Origin: JBBATK01 sp040398805 | GTDB lineage: Bacteria; Bacteroidota; Ignavibacteria; Kapaibacteriales; NICIL-2 | DNA: 64,000 bases | Direction of reading: 5' to 3' | Assembly (NCBI GenBank): GCA_040398805.1 | Contig: JBBATK010000001.1 | Coordinates: 1-64,000 of the forward strand | Part shown: positions 16,578-24,399 of the stretch, in pieces | Position numbering within the stretch: the first letter of the stretch is position 1 | Layout of the letters: the number at the start of each line of letters is the position of its first letter | Made by a program: the position numbers and the translations under genes | Notes under the pieces: model-generated | The model's input: only the letters and a program-made list of their open reading frames with translations | What the model was told of the DNA's origin: nothing | Databases searched by the model: none

Positions 16578-18977
16578 ATGAAGATTTCGCACAACTGGTT
16601 ACAAGAGTTCGTTGATATACATCTGAGCCCTTCGGAGCTCTCCGAAGCATTGAACATGCTGGGCATCGAAGTGGAGGGATACGAAGACCGCCGTGACATG
16701 TACGAGGGCTTCGTGATCGCACGGGTGGAGAGCAAAGAAAAGCACCCCAAGGCGGATAAGTTGTCGGTGTGCCTCGTGAACGACGGTGTGGAGACACGGA
16801 CCGTGGTATGCGGTGCGCCCAATGTGGATGCGGGACAGACCATTGTGCTGGCGAAGCCGGGAGCCCGCGTGCCTCGTGACGGATTTGAAATCGGAACACG
16901 GGCATTGCGGGGAGTGGAGTCTCATGGTATGATCTGCAGCAAGTCCGAACTTCTTCTTCCGGAGGACGTGGACGGCATCTGGATCCTCGACCCATCATTG
17001 CCCTTGGGTGCGCCCGCCGGACAGGCACTCGGTCTTGCCGATGTGATCTATGAGATGAGTATCACGCCGAACCGCGCCGACGCCTTGTCGCATCTTGGCA
17101 TCGCGAGGGTCATTGCGGCGTATCAGGGGACGGAGTTGCGCGCGCGCACGGCCTCCGTGCAGGAAAGTGCAATGGCGAATACCGTGCGTGTGGAGATACG
17201 CGACGCCGAGGCATGTCCGCGGTATCTGGCCCGCGTGGTGCGGAACGTGAACGTGGGTGCATCCCCGTTGTGGTTACAGCAACGCTTGGAAGCGGTCGGT
17301 CTGCGTCCGCGCAATGTCGTCGTCGACATCACGAATTTCGTTCTCATGGAATGCGGCCATCCGCTTCATGCCTTCGATGCCGACGTTGTGCATGCCGATG
17401 GCATCGTTGTCGAAGCGGCCATGGCTGGCGAGCGCTTCACGACGTTGGACGGCAAGGAACGGGTCCTTGATGCGGAGATGCTCATGATCCGCGATCGGGA
17501 GAAGAGTCTGGCAGTGGCCGGTGTCATGGGCGGACAGAACTCTGCCATCACGGACGCCACACGGACGGTTCTCATCGAGTCCGCATATTTCCAGCCGTCG
17601 TCCATACGCCGGACAGCGCGGCGACTAGGCATATCCTCCGATGCTTCGTACCGATTCGAGCGCGGCACCGATATCGACGTGCTCGGCTATGCTGTGGACC
17701 GAGCGGCGCAGCTCATGCAGGAGCTTGCCGGTGGAGAGCCCGATGCCGGTTTCACGGAGGTGTATCCGCAGCCCAGAAACAGGAACGTCATCACCGTCCG
17801 TTTCCCCCGCGTGCGGTCAGTCCTGGGTTTCGACCTCAGCGACGCGGAGATCATCGCCCGATTGGTGAAGATCGGGTGCTTCATTGTTTCGCAGACCGAG
17901 CAGTCCGTGACCGTCGAGTCACCATCGTATAGGGTGGACATCAACGAGGAGATCGATCTTGTCGAAGACATTGCGATCATCGGACACTATGACAGCATCC
18001 CCTTGGCATCGGAGTCGGTGTCGCGTACCGAAGCGGAGGGATTCCCCTCGGTCTTCGTCGACGCCCCGATGAAGCAGCGTCTTCGCATGGTCCTTGCCGC
18101 GGGCGGATTCCATGAGATCGTGACACAAAACCAGATCGATCCACAGAGCGACGCTCTGTCCGGCGCCGAGGGCGTGGCATTACTCAACCCGCTTGGCGAG
18201 GAACTTTCCATCATGCGTTCGTCCCTTATCCCCTCGATGGTGCGGGTGGTTGCACATAACGTGCGTCAGGGTGCCGAGAGGATAGCATTGTTCGAAATCG
18301 GTAAGACGTTCCATTCGCAGACTCACGAAGGGACCCCTATCGAGGGTATCGAGGAGAGGGAGGCACTGTGCATGGCGATGAGCGGCAAGGCGCATCCGCA
18401 GATGTGGTACGCTCCTGAGCGCGCGATGGACTTCTTCGATGCCAAAGGCGCAGTGGAGATGCTTATCGCGAACATCGGACTCCCGGTGCTGTTTCGTGAC
18501 AGCGCCCATGCGCACTTCACCGCTGACCAAGCGGAGATAGTGTGCAAGGGTGAATCCGTGGGAACATTCGGGTTCGTGAGTAAAGAGCTTTTGAAGAACG
18601 CAGATTGTTCCCAGCCGGTTCTGGCCGTCGTGCTATCTCTTCGCGCCCTGAGAGAACGTCCGAATGAGGAACGAAAATATCGACGCATTTCTCCGTTCCC
18701 GACGGTGCAACGCGATCTCGCGTTCATAGTCGATTCGGGAGTCGCGGCGGAGTCTGTGCGTTCGTGCATCGAACACGCGTGCGGAGCTATCTTGCACGGT
18801 GTCCGATTGTTCGACCTGTTCTCGCATGCGTCACTCGGCGAGGGAAAGAAAAGTTACGCTTTCCGTTTGACGTTCGGTTCATCGGAACGCACATTGACGG
18901 ATGCGGAAGTCGACGTCGAGATACAGGCAGGTATCCGGGCCGTCCAGCAGGAATTCGACGCACAGCTCCGCGCATAG
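16578..18977 (+). CDS. pheT: Phenylalanyl-tRNA synthetase beta subunit
   Basis: A full-length 799-residue PheT. In order: N-terminal MKISHNWLQEFVDI, an EMAP/tRNA-binding domain (about 40-150, HPKADKLSVC), the B3/B4 region with editing residues, the B5 domain, a catalytic-like core, and the ferredoxin-fold anticodon-binding domain at the end (RISPFPTVQRDLAF to SYAFRLTF). It pairs with PheS in an alpha2-beta2 enzyme that charges tRNA-Phe and edits mis-charged tyrosine. pheS is not next to it in this window. The coiled-coil gene follows at ~60 bases. Confidence 0.97.
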   Translation: MKISHNWLQEFVDIHLSPSELSEALNMLGIEVEGYEDRRDMYEGFVIARVESKEKHPKADKLSVCLVNDGVETRTVVCGAPNVDAGQTIVLAKPGARVPRDGFEIGTRALRGVESHGMICSKSELLLPEDVDGIWILDPSLPLGAPAGQALGLADVIYEMSITPNRADALSHLGIARVIAAYQGTELRARTASVQESAMANTVRVEIRDAEACPRYLARVVRNVNVGASPLWLQQRLEAVGLRPRNVVVDITNFVLMECGHPLHAFDADVVHADGIVVEAAMAGERFTTLDGKERVLDAEMLMIRDREKSLAVAGVMGGQNSAITDATRTVLIESAYFQPSSIRRTARRLGISSDASYRFERGTDIDVLGYAVDRAAQLMQELAGGEPDAGFTEVYPQPRNRNVITVRFPRVRSVLGFDLSDAEIIARLVKIGCFIVSQTEQSVTVESPSYRVDINEEIDLVEDIAIIGHYDSIPLASESVSRTEAEGFPSVFVDAPMKQRLRMVLAAGGFHEIVTQNQIDPQSDALSGAEGVALLNPLGEELSIMRSSLIPSMVRVVAHNVRQGAERIALFEIGKTFHSQTHEGTPIEGIEEREALCMAMSGKAHPQMWYAPERAMDFFDAKGAVEMLIANIGLPVLFRDSAHAHFTADQAEIVCKGESVGTFGFVSKELLKNADCSQPVLAVVLSLRALRERPNEERKYRRISPFPTVQRDLAFIVDSGVAAESVRSCIEHACGAILHGVRLFDLFSHASLGEGKKSYAFRLTFGSSERTLTDAEVDVEIQAGIRAVQQEFDAQLRA

Positions 18978-19040
18978 ACTGAGCAGGAGAAGAACAATTG
19001 CGTACACCATTTTCACCGGTTCACGACGAGGGGAGATATC

Positions 19041-20081
19041 ATGGAGACGGATAGATTGATGATACCATCGAAGGATCTGCAACGGACGGTCGAGCATCTA
19101 TGGACAATGGTCCGCCAGGCCGGTGATGCTCTGTCCGCGCAGCAGGGCGAGGAGAGCGAGGCACGTGTGCGTGTAGCGTATCTGGAGTCCGAACTGGAGT
19201 CGATGGCATCGACGGTACAATCGCAGAACGCCGCCCTTGAGCAGTTGCGCGGTGAGCTGCAGAAAGCGGACTCGTTACGCGGCTCGTTGGATGAGCTGAA
19301 CATACGGAATGCCGAGTTGCAAGCCAGCCTCGATGAGGTGCGGGCGGAACTTGAAGGGGCGCGTCGACAAGCAATGGACACGACTGAAGCGGATGCGGCC
19401 TATGTCGAGTTACAATCGGAAATGACCGCGGTGACGATCCGTGCGCAGAACATGGAGAACGTGCTGCAGGAACGGGGTCGGGACCTGGCAGCTGCGCATG
19501 TGGAGATGGAACGGCTCAGAAACGAGCTCGAAGGGGAGCGCGCAGAGAGTGCACGACGTTCTCTGGAAAGCGACGGCGCGAAATCCGAAATGGAGGCTCT
19601 CGTTGCAGACCTTCGGAACCAGGCGACGCGCTTGGCGGCGGAAAGCGCTCAGCGGGAAAACGAGTGGGCCGCGGAGAAACGTGATCTTCAGACGCGCGTC
19701 GACGGAGCGCTGGCGGCACAGGCGAACGACACTGGATCTGCCGCAAAGTATTCCTCGCTTGTCGACGAGATGAGTGTCACGATCGCCGAGCTGGAGCAGA
19801 AAGTACAGACCGCCGAATCTCGTTTGCAGGAATACGAGGAACTGAAGAAGAAATCATCGAAGGCGCCGACGCTGATCGAGGGCATGCTTCGTGCCGACGT
19901 GGAGAGTCTGAGCGCCCGTGTGGCCCAGCTCGAAGAGGAGCGCACCTTATGGTCTCACGAAACAACCGACGACGCCATCGCCACTGCGTCGAGCCAGGAC
20001 CGAAAGGAGCGTCTCAACGGCATAGCGGAGAAGCTACGGACGGCGATTGCCATTCTCGAGCGGTCGACAGGATCGCATTGA
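19041..20081 (+). CDS. Long coiled-coil protein downstream of pheT
   Basis: 346 residues, almost entirely heptad-rich coiled coil (about 30-300) with Glu/Leu/Ala/Arg-dominated composition, no signal peptide and no membrane segment. GAGGGGAG lies well placed before the ATG. In Bacteroidetes the slots after pheT are often held by a small coiled-coil gene, zapA and rny; this protein could be a divisome-associated counterpart (ZapB-like), which is inference from position only. No sequence family is recognised. Confidence 0.75.
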   Translation: METDRLMIPSKDLQRTVEHLWTMVRQAGDALSAQQGEESEARVRVAYLESELESMASTVQSQNAALEQLRGELQKADSLRGSLDELNIRNAELQASLDEVRAELEGARRQAMDTTEADAAYVELQSEMTAVTIRAQNMENVLQERGRDLAAAHVEMERLRNELEGERAESARRSLESDGAKSEMEALVADLRNQATRLAAESAQRENEWAAEKRDLQTRVDGALAAQANDTGSAAKYSSLVDEMSVTIAELEQKVQTAESRLQEYEELKKKSSKAPTLIEGMLRADVESLSARVAQLEEERTLWSHETTDDAIATASSQDRKERLNGIAEKLRTAIAILERSTGSH

Positions 20082-20252
20082 CACCTACACCGTGTCGCGC
20101 GCACGTTAACACCAACCGGTTCTCTTCTTAACACTCTTTCACAGGCATCGAGGCATGCCTCTTGCCATATTGCACGCGGGGTACGAGTCCGCAGTGCTGG
20201 TGATCTGCGGTCCATCCCATTCAAAGAGTGATAACCATTCGGAAGAGAAGGT

Positions 20253-21263
20253 ATGACACACGCAAACCGTTTGATCTTTTTCGTCTGCGCTTTGACCATC
20301 GTTGCGGCATGGTCCTCTGCCACCGCACAGGTACAACGAAGAGTCATGAAAACCGCCGGTAGGCACGATAAAAACGTCGTTCGCGAGCTGAAGCTCAGCG
20401 AGGCGCAGAAGGAGGAGATCCGATCCATCGTTGCGGATGTACCGGAGGCATGCTCGAAGCTCAAGCGGACCCTTACCGTGCTTCGCGAGGATTACCGGTT
20501 GGCGATGGTGAAAGAGGAGAGGGATGACACGGAGATAGCGAGACTGCGCCGCGACATCGCCGAGACGACGTCGGCGATCGAGGACATAGCGAGACAGAAG
20601 ATGAAAGAGATTACGTCGTTGCTTACCGCGAGCCAATCGCAACGTCTGCGTGCCTTGCGAAAGGATGAGTACGATCGGCTGCTGGAAGAGAGAAATCGCG
20701 GGAGGGGCGACGAAGCGTCCGATGCACCGCGCTCTCCGTCGATGATGCAGAGTTTCCGCATGTTCACCCACAGTATCGCGGGAGATGAGCCATTGTTCGA
20801 TCCCGACGAAGTGTTCGGGTATCCGGAGCGTGAGCTATGGCTATCGGATGCACCCTCGGGTTTCGGGTCGTTGCCATTCGGTGGTGACGAATTCATGTCC
20901 GGCTTCCAATCCATGCCCGATATCGGCTCGATGCTCGATCGCTTCGACATGCAGGAGTTCAGGTTCGACATGCGTCCTCGTGGCGGATCGGACGGATCCG
21001 ATCGCGGCCGGGGTCCGTCGCGCAAGTTCGATTTCCGCATACAAGTCCCAGATGCAGACGACGAAGAGAAGAGCGGCAGGGAAATGCCGTCCGACGATCT
21101 CATGGATACGACACCGTTCACGCTCCCGCGTCCGAAACACCAGCGGGATTCCTCCTCGGGGGAAGGCCAGCCGGAAACGAAGAGGAAGATGCGTGAGCGT
21201 ATCGATGAACTCAAGAAAGCGCTTGAGTCGCTGGAAAACGAGCTGAAATCCGGCGATCGGTGA
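20253..21263 (+). CDS. Spy/CpxP-like periplasmic protein with extended acidic tail
   Basis: 336 residues with a signal peptide (cleavage near ATA-QV). Residues ~30-160 form a helical region with KLSEAQKEEIRSIV and LTASQSQRLRAL, resembling the LTxxQ repeats of Spy/CpxP chaperones. Residues ~165-290 are low-complexity (Asp, Phe, Met, Gly, Pro rich), and the last ~40 form a charged coiled coil. A role as a periplasmic chaperone or metal sensor is inference. AGAGAAGG precedes the ATG. Confidence 0.65.
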   Translation: MTHANRLIFFVCALTIVAAWSSATAQVQRRVMKTAGRHDKNVVRELKLSEAQKEEIRSIVADVPEACSKLKRTLTVLREDYRLAMVKEERDDTEIARLRRDIAETTSAIEDIARQKMKEITSLLTASQSQRLRALRKDEYDRLLEERNRGRGDEASDAPRSPSMMQSFRMFTHSIAGDEPLFDPDEVFGYPERELWLSDAPSGFGSLPFGGDEFMSGFQSMPDIGSMLDRFDMQEFRFDMRPRGGSDGSDRGRGPSRKFDFRIQVPDADDEEKSGREMPSDDLMDTTPFTLPRPKHQRDSSSGEGQPETKRKMRERIDELKKALESLENELKSGDR

Positions 21264-21400
21264 TGACGGGACATCGATTTCTGCACGAATGTCGGACCCC
21301 GATCGCGCCGTAAAACGTGTCTCCTCACATCTCCGTATTTCTACGGTTGTGCCTGCGCAGTAGCGGGTCTATATTGCGTCCGTAATCATCGCTTACGGAT

Positions 21401-22039
21401 ATGACTGGTCTACTGGACGTTCTCTTACACCTGGATGTGCACCTTGCAGCGCTTATCGCAGCGTACGGTTCCCTGACCTACGTTCTCCTCTTCCTCATCA
21501 TTTTCTGCGAAACCGGCTTGGTGGTGACACCGTTCCTGCCGGGCGATTCTCTTCTCTTCGCCATCGGCGCGGTGTGCGCTCTCGGCAGCCTTGATATCGC
21601 TATTGTCATTCCTTCGCTCATGGTGGCTGCAAACTGCGGCGATGCAGTGAATTATTTCGTCGGCAAACGACTTGGTCAGAGATTGGTATCCAATCCCAAA
21701 CGGCGGATCATCAATCCGTCTTCCCTGGCACGTACGCACGCCTTCTATGAGAAACACGGAGCCAAGACCATCGTCTTCGCCCGGTTCGTTCCTATCGTCC
21801 GGACGTTCGCACCATTCGTAGCAGGACTTGGTACCATGCAATTTTCGCGGTTTGCCGCTTACAGCGTGTTCGGAGGAGCTTTCTGGGTGGTCTCGTTCGT
21901 CACACTCGGGTATCTCTTCGGAAATCAGGAAGTCGTCAAGAAGAATTTCGTCTTGGTCATCGGAGCGATCATCGTCTTGTCCATCGCACCGGCGGTGATC
22001 GAAGTGATTCGTCAACGACGACAAGATGTTTCAGCATAG
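21401..22039 (+). CDS. DedA family membrane protein
   Basis: A 212-residue protein with the VTT/SNARE-associated domain: ETGLVVTPFLPGDSLLFAIG re-entrant motif, GKRLGQR, and FARFVPIVRTFAPFVAGLGTM with the conserved arginine. About five membrane segments. DedA proteins act as lipid scramblases or transporters (phosphatidylethanolamine, undecaprenyl phosphate) and depend on proton-motive force. DUF2203 follows within 20 bases, probably on the same transcript. A small hairpin CCGTAA/TTACGG sits immediately before the start codon. Confidence 0.92.
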   Translation: MTGLLDVLLHLDVHLAALIAAYGSLTYVLLFLIIFCETGLVVTPFLPGDSLLFAIGAVCALGSLDIAIVIPSLMVAANCGDAVNYFVGKRLGQRLVSNPKRRIINPSSLARTHAFYEKHGAKTIVFARFVPIVRTFAPFVAGLGTMQFSRFAAYSVFGGAFWVVSFVTLGYLFGNQEVVKKNFVLVIGAIIVLSIAPAVIEVIRQRRQDVSA

Positions 22040-22057
22040 TCGAATCAAGGAGGATGT

Positions 22058-22477
22058 ATGACTGTCTTCACTGTTGCATACGCGAACAAGACCCTTCCGC
22101 TTGTCAGCGCCATCGTGGCTGATATCCTCGCGGAGGGTGCAGCCCTGCGGAGATTCGTCGCCGTCAATGGCGAAGCAAGCGATTCGCACGACGAATACCA
22201 TCGTCGCAATCGCACTCTTCACGCCTATGTCGAAGAGCTTGAGGAGTTGGGCTGTATCTATGCAGACTACTCGTTCTCCGTGGGAACGGTGCATTTTCCT
22301 GCGCTAATCAATGACCGCGAAGTGTTCATGAATTGGCAGTATGGCGAAGACGTCATCCGCTACTACCACGGTGTGCGCGAGCAGCCTGCTGCGCGCCGGG
22401 AGATTCCCGTGGAGCTCTTCAGCGGTTCCGACGCCGCTGCCCTTCAACACGCGCACTCATCCGCCGCTTCGGCATAA
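22058..22477 (+). CDS. DUF2203 family protein
   Basis: A 139-residue cytoplasmic protein with the DUF2203 pattern: ANKTLPLVSAIVADI near the N-terminus, a helical pair, then LGCIYADYSFSVGTVHFPAL and EVFMNWQYGEDVIRYYH. The function of the family is not known to me. AAGGAGG before the ATG is the best Shine-Dalgarno sequence in this region. The Ala/Ser-rich C-terminus looks disordered. Confidence 0.85.
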   Translation: MTVFTVAYANKTLPLVSAIVADILAEGAALRRFVAVNGEASDSHDEYHRRNRTLHAYVEELEELGCIYADYSFSVGTVHFPALINDREVFMNWQYGEDVIRYYHGVREQPAARREIPVELFSGSDAAALQHAHSSAASA

Positions 22478-22576
22478 TCGGCACCGGCTTGTCCGCTCTT
22501 CAGCCGATTCCATCCACGCGGTTAAACCTTTATCCCTCGTCATCGTCTAAGCTTCGGTCGCTCGGGAGTTTAAGAA

Positions 22577-23179
22577 ATGGGTGTTTCCTTGGCTGTTAAG
22601 CAGGACGATAGTGCAATACTCCATGAATACGTTCATGGCGACCGGGATGCGGCCATCACGGCGTTCGTCCGTCAGCATCAGCGTTTTGTCTATTCCGTTG
22701 CTCTTCGACAGTTGGGAAACGACCATGATGATGCGCAAGACGCATCGCAGGACGTGTTCATACGGGCTGTGCGCAGTCTGGAGTCGTTCAAGGGTGAAAG
22801 CTCCCTACAGACGTGGCTTTATCGCATAACGGTGAACGTGTGCCACAGCATGCGACGTAAAGACAAGCTTCGTTCGTGGTTCGTTCGCAGCGCGGACGAC
22901 GGCGAGCCGGTGGAGGTGGAGGATAGTGCTCCCGGACCTGAGCAGCAGCTGATGAACGACGCCTTCAACGAAAGATTGATGGCGATGCTCCAGGAGTTGC
23001 CGGAGAAACAGCGCGAGACCTTCTGTTTGCGGTATTTCGATGAGCTCAGCTATGAAGAGATGTCCCGCATGCTGGGGACGAGCGTCGGAGGTTTGAAAGC
23101 CAATTACTTTCACGCCGTTCAAAAGTTGGCAGGGATGATCGAGAGGTCAGATTCAGACAGACACAGGAGAGTGACATGA
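22577..23179 (+). CDS. ECF RNA polymerase sigma factor
   Basis: A 200-residue sigma-70 family factor of the extracytoplasmic-function type. Region 2 covers FVYSVALRQLGNDHDDAQDASQDVF and FKGESSLQTWLYRITVN (about residues 35-90); region 4 covers LPEKQRETFCLRYFDELSYEEMSRMLG with the helix-turn-helix (about 140-190). No regions 1 or 3 are present. Its stop overlaps the start of the next gene by four bases, so it is translationally coupled to its probable anti-sigma factor. Confidence 0.93.
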   Translation: MGVSLAVKQDDSAILHEYVHGDRDAAITAFVRQHQRFVYSVALRQLGNDHDDAQDASQDVFIRAVRSLESFKGESSLQTWLYRITVNVCHSMRRKDKLRSWFVRSADDGEPVEVEDSAPGPEQQLMNDAFNERLMAMLQELPEKQRETFCLRYFDELSYEEMSRMLGTSVGGLKANYFHAVQKLAGMIERSDSDRHRRVT

Positions 23180-23832
23180 CATCACAGAAACCATCAGAAA
23201 AGGAAATGCGTGAACGCGTGATCGACTATGTATCTGGCGCTCTGTCGCCGGAGCAGCACGTCGAATTCGAGTCCTTGCTGTCCTCATTTCCCGATGTCGA
23301 AGAACAGGTGCGCCGGTTCCGGGTCGTCACCTCGACCATAGATGCAGCGCAGGTTCGTGATCAACTGGAGAAAAGAACCAGCGATCTCTCCATCCGAGTC
23401 CATGAAAGTTTGCGTGAAGCGTCACCACGTCGGATAACCTGGCGACAGTTCATGCAGTGGTCTCCGATTCTCGTTACCGCATCCCTCGTGCTCATGGTGC
23501 TCTTGCCTCACGACGACTCAAAACCCGAGGCGCGAATCTTTGACGAGGAGATGGAACAGGTTCTGCGTGGTGGATCCGTCGACTCCCTTGTCATCTTTGC
23601 CGATAGGGATGCGGATTTCTCTATCATCGAGAGCACCTATGAAAGCGGAACAGGTTCGGCATCCGACCTTGCGCTCTTGCAGGATGCCGCAGAAGACATT
23701 GCGACGGCAGCAATGCCCCACGTGCCGGCGCGTCAGGAATATGTGGCTCAGGAATCGCTTGAGCTGCTCATCCATAGTGAATTACAAGATGCCGAAAAGG
23801 TTCTCAAGGAGTTAGAAGATGTTTCCAGTTGA
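23176..23832 (+). CDS. Putative membrane anti-sigma factor
   Basis: A 218-residue protein with an N-terminal helical domain resembling the anti-sigma zinc-finger fold (DYVSGALSPEQHVEFESLL) but without the HxxxCxxC zinc ligands, one transmembrane helix (about 94-111), and a periplasmic acidic domain. Position (four-base overlap with the ECF sigma gene) and topology support sigma sequestration at the membrane, released by an envelope signal. No protease site or ligand is visible. Confidence 0.8.
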   Translation: MTSQKPSEKEMRERVIDYVSGALSPEQHVEFESLLSSFPDVEEQVRRFRVVTSTIDAAQVRDQLEKRTSDLSIRVHESLREASPRRITWRQFMQWSPILVTASLVLMVLLPHDDSKPEARIFDEEMEQVLRGGSVDSLVIFADRDADFSIIESTYESGTGSASDLALLQDAAEDIATAAMPHVPARQEYVAQESLELLIHSELQDAEKVLKELEDVSS

Positions 23833-24301
23833 TCGCCTACGTCATGTTCTCATCATCGTCCTGCTGTGTTTCACCGGCGTGGCCGCCGTGAGCCAGTCTG
23901 ATATGAACGAAGAGAATTCCCGGGAATTCCGCGAACGTATACAAAAGATGAAGCTGAACAAGCTCGTCCAAGTGTTGCGACTGAGTGACGATAAGGAGTT
24001 GGAATTTCGCAAGGCATACACGGAGCAGCAGCGGAAGGTGGAGTCTGCGCGGGAGGCTCTGGATGCCGCGACGAAAAAACTTCAGGATTTGGTGCAAGCA
24101 GATGCGCCGTCTGCTCAGTTGACGAGCGCTACCGATGAGACCACTCGAGCGGTGAGCGCGATGATCCGCTCCCAGGAACAACGTTCTCAGGCGGTCCGTC
24201 CGCTCCTCACACCGGCTCAGTATGCACGCTACGTGCTCTTCGAATTGCGCTTCCAGGAGATACTCCGCCGTATCATGAAGCGACAGCGCGAGCAACGGTG
24301 A
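23819..24301 (+). CDS. Spy-like periplasmic sensor/chaperone protein
   Basis: 160 residues with a signal peptide (to about AAVSQ) and an all-helical mature part: FRERIQKMKLNKLVQVLRLSDDKELEFRKAYTEQQRKVE, then a helix pair and LTPAQYARYVLFELRFQEIL, the LTPxQ motif of Spy/CpxP/ZraP-type proteins. It overlaps the anti-sigma gene by 14 bases, so it is the third gene of the sigma operon and may report envelope stress to the anti-sigma factor, as heavy-metal sensor proteins do in other ECF systems (inference). Its stop codon lies in the first copy of an 18-base tandem repeat. Confidence 0.78.
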   Translation: MFPVDRLRHVLIIVLLCFTGVAAVSQSDMNEENSREFRERIQKMKLNKLVQVLRLSDDKELEFRKAYTEQQRKVESAREALDAATKKLQDLVQADAPSAQLTSATDETTRAVSAMIRSQEQRSQAVRPLLTPAQYARYVLFELRFQEILRRIMKRQREQR

Positions 24302-24348
24302 TGGGTCGTGCGACGGTGATAGGTCGCGCGACGGTGATAGGTCGCGCA
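24295..24348 (+). repeat. Three tandem copies of an 18-base unit
   Basis: The unit is ACGGTGATAGGTCGCGCG. Copy 1 (24295-24312) carries two changes and includes the stop codon of the Spy-like gene; copy 2 (24313-24330) is exact; copy 3 (24331-24348) differs in the last base. It lies between convergent genes, just past the end of glmS. Confidence 0.9.
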
Positions 24349-24399
24349 CTGCTGACCATCCGCGCAGACTACCGACGACCATGACGACGACGATCCGGA

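Noticed and set aside
20150..20161. 12-base palindrome GAGGCATGCCTC in the gap before the Spy-like gene
   Set aside because: No second copy, no regulator gene beside it; a palindrome of this length is not remarkable on its own.
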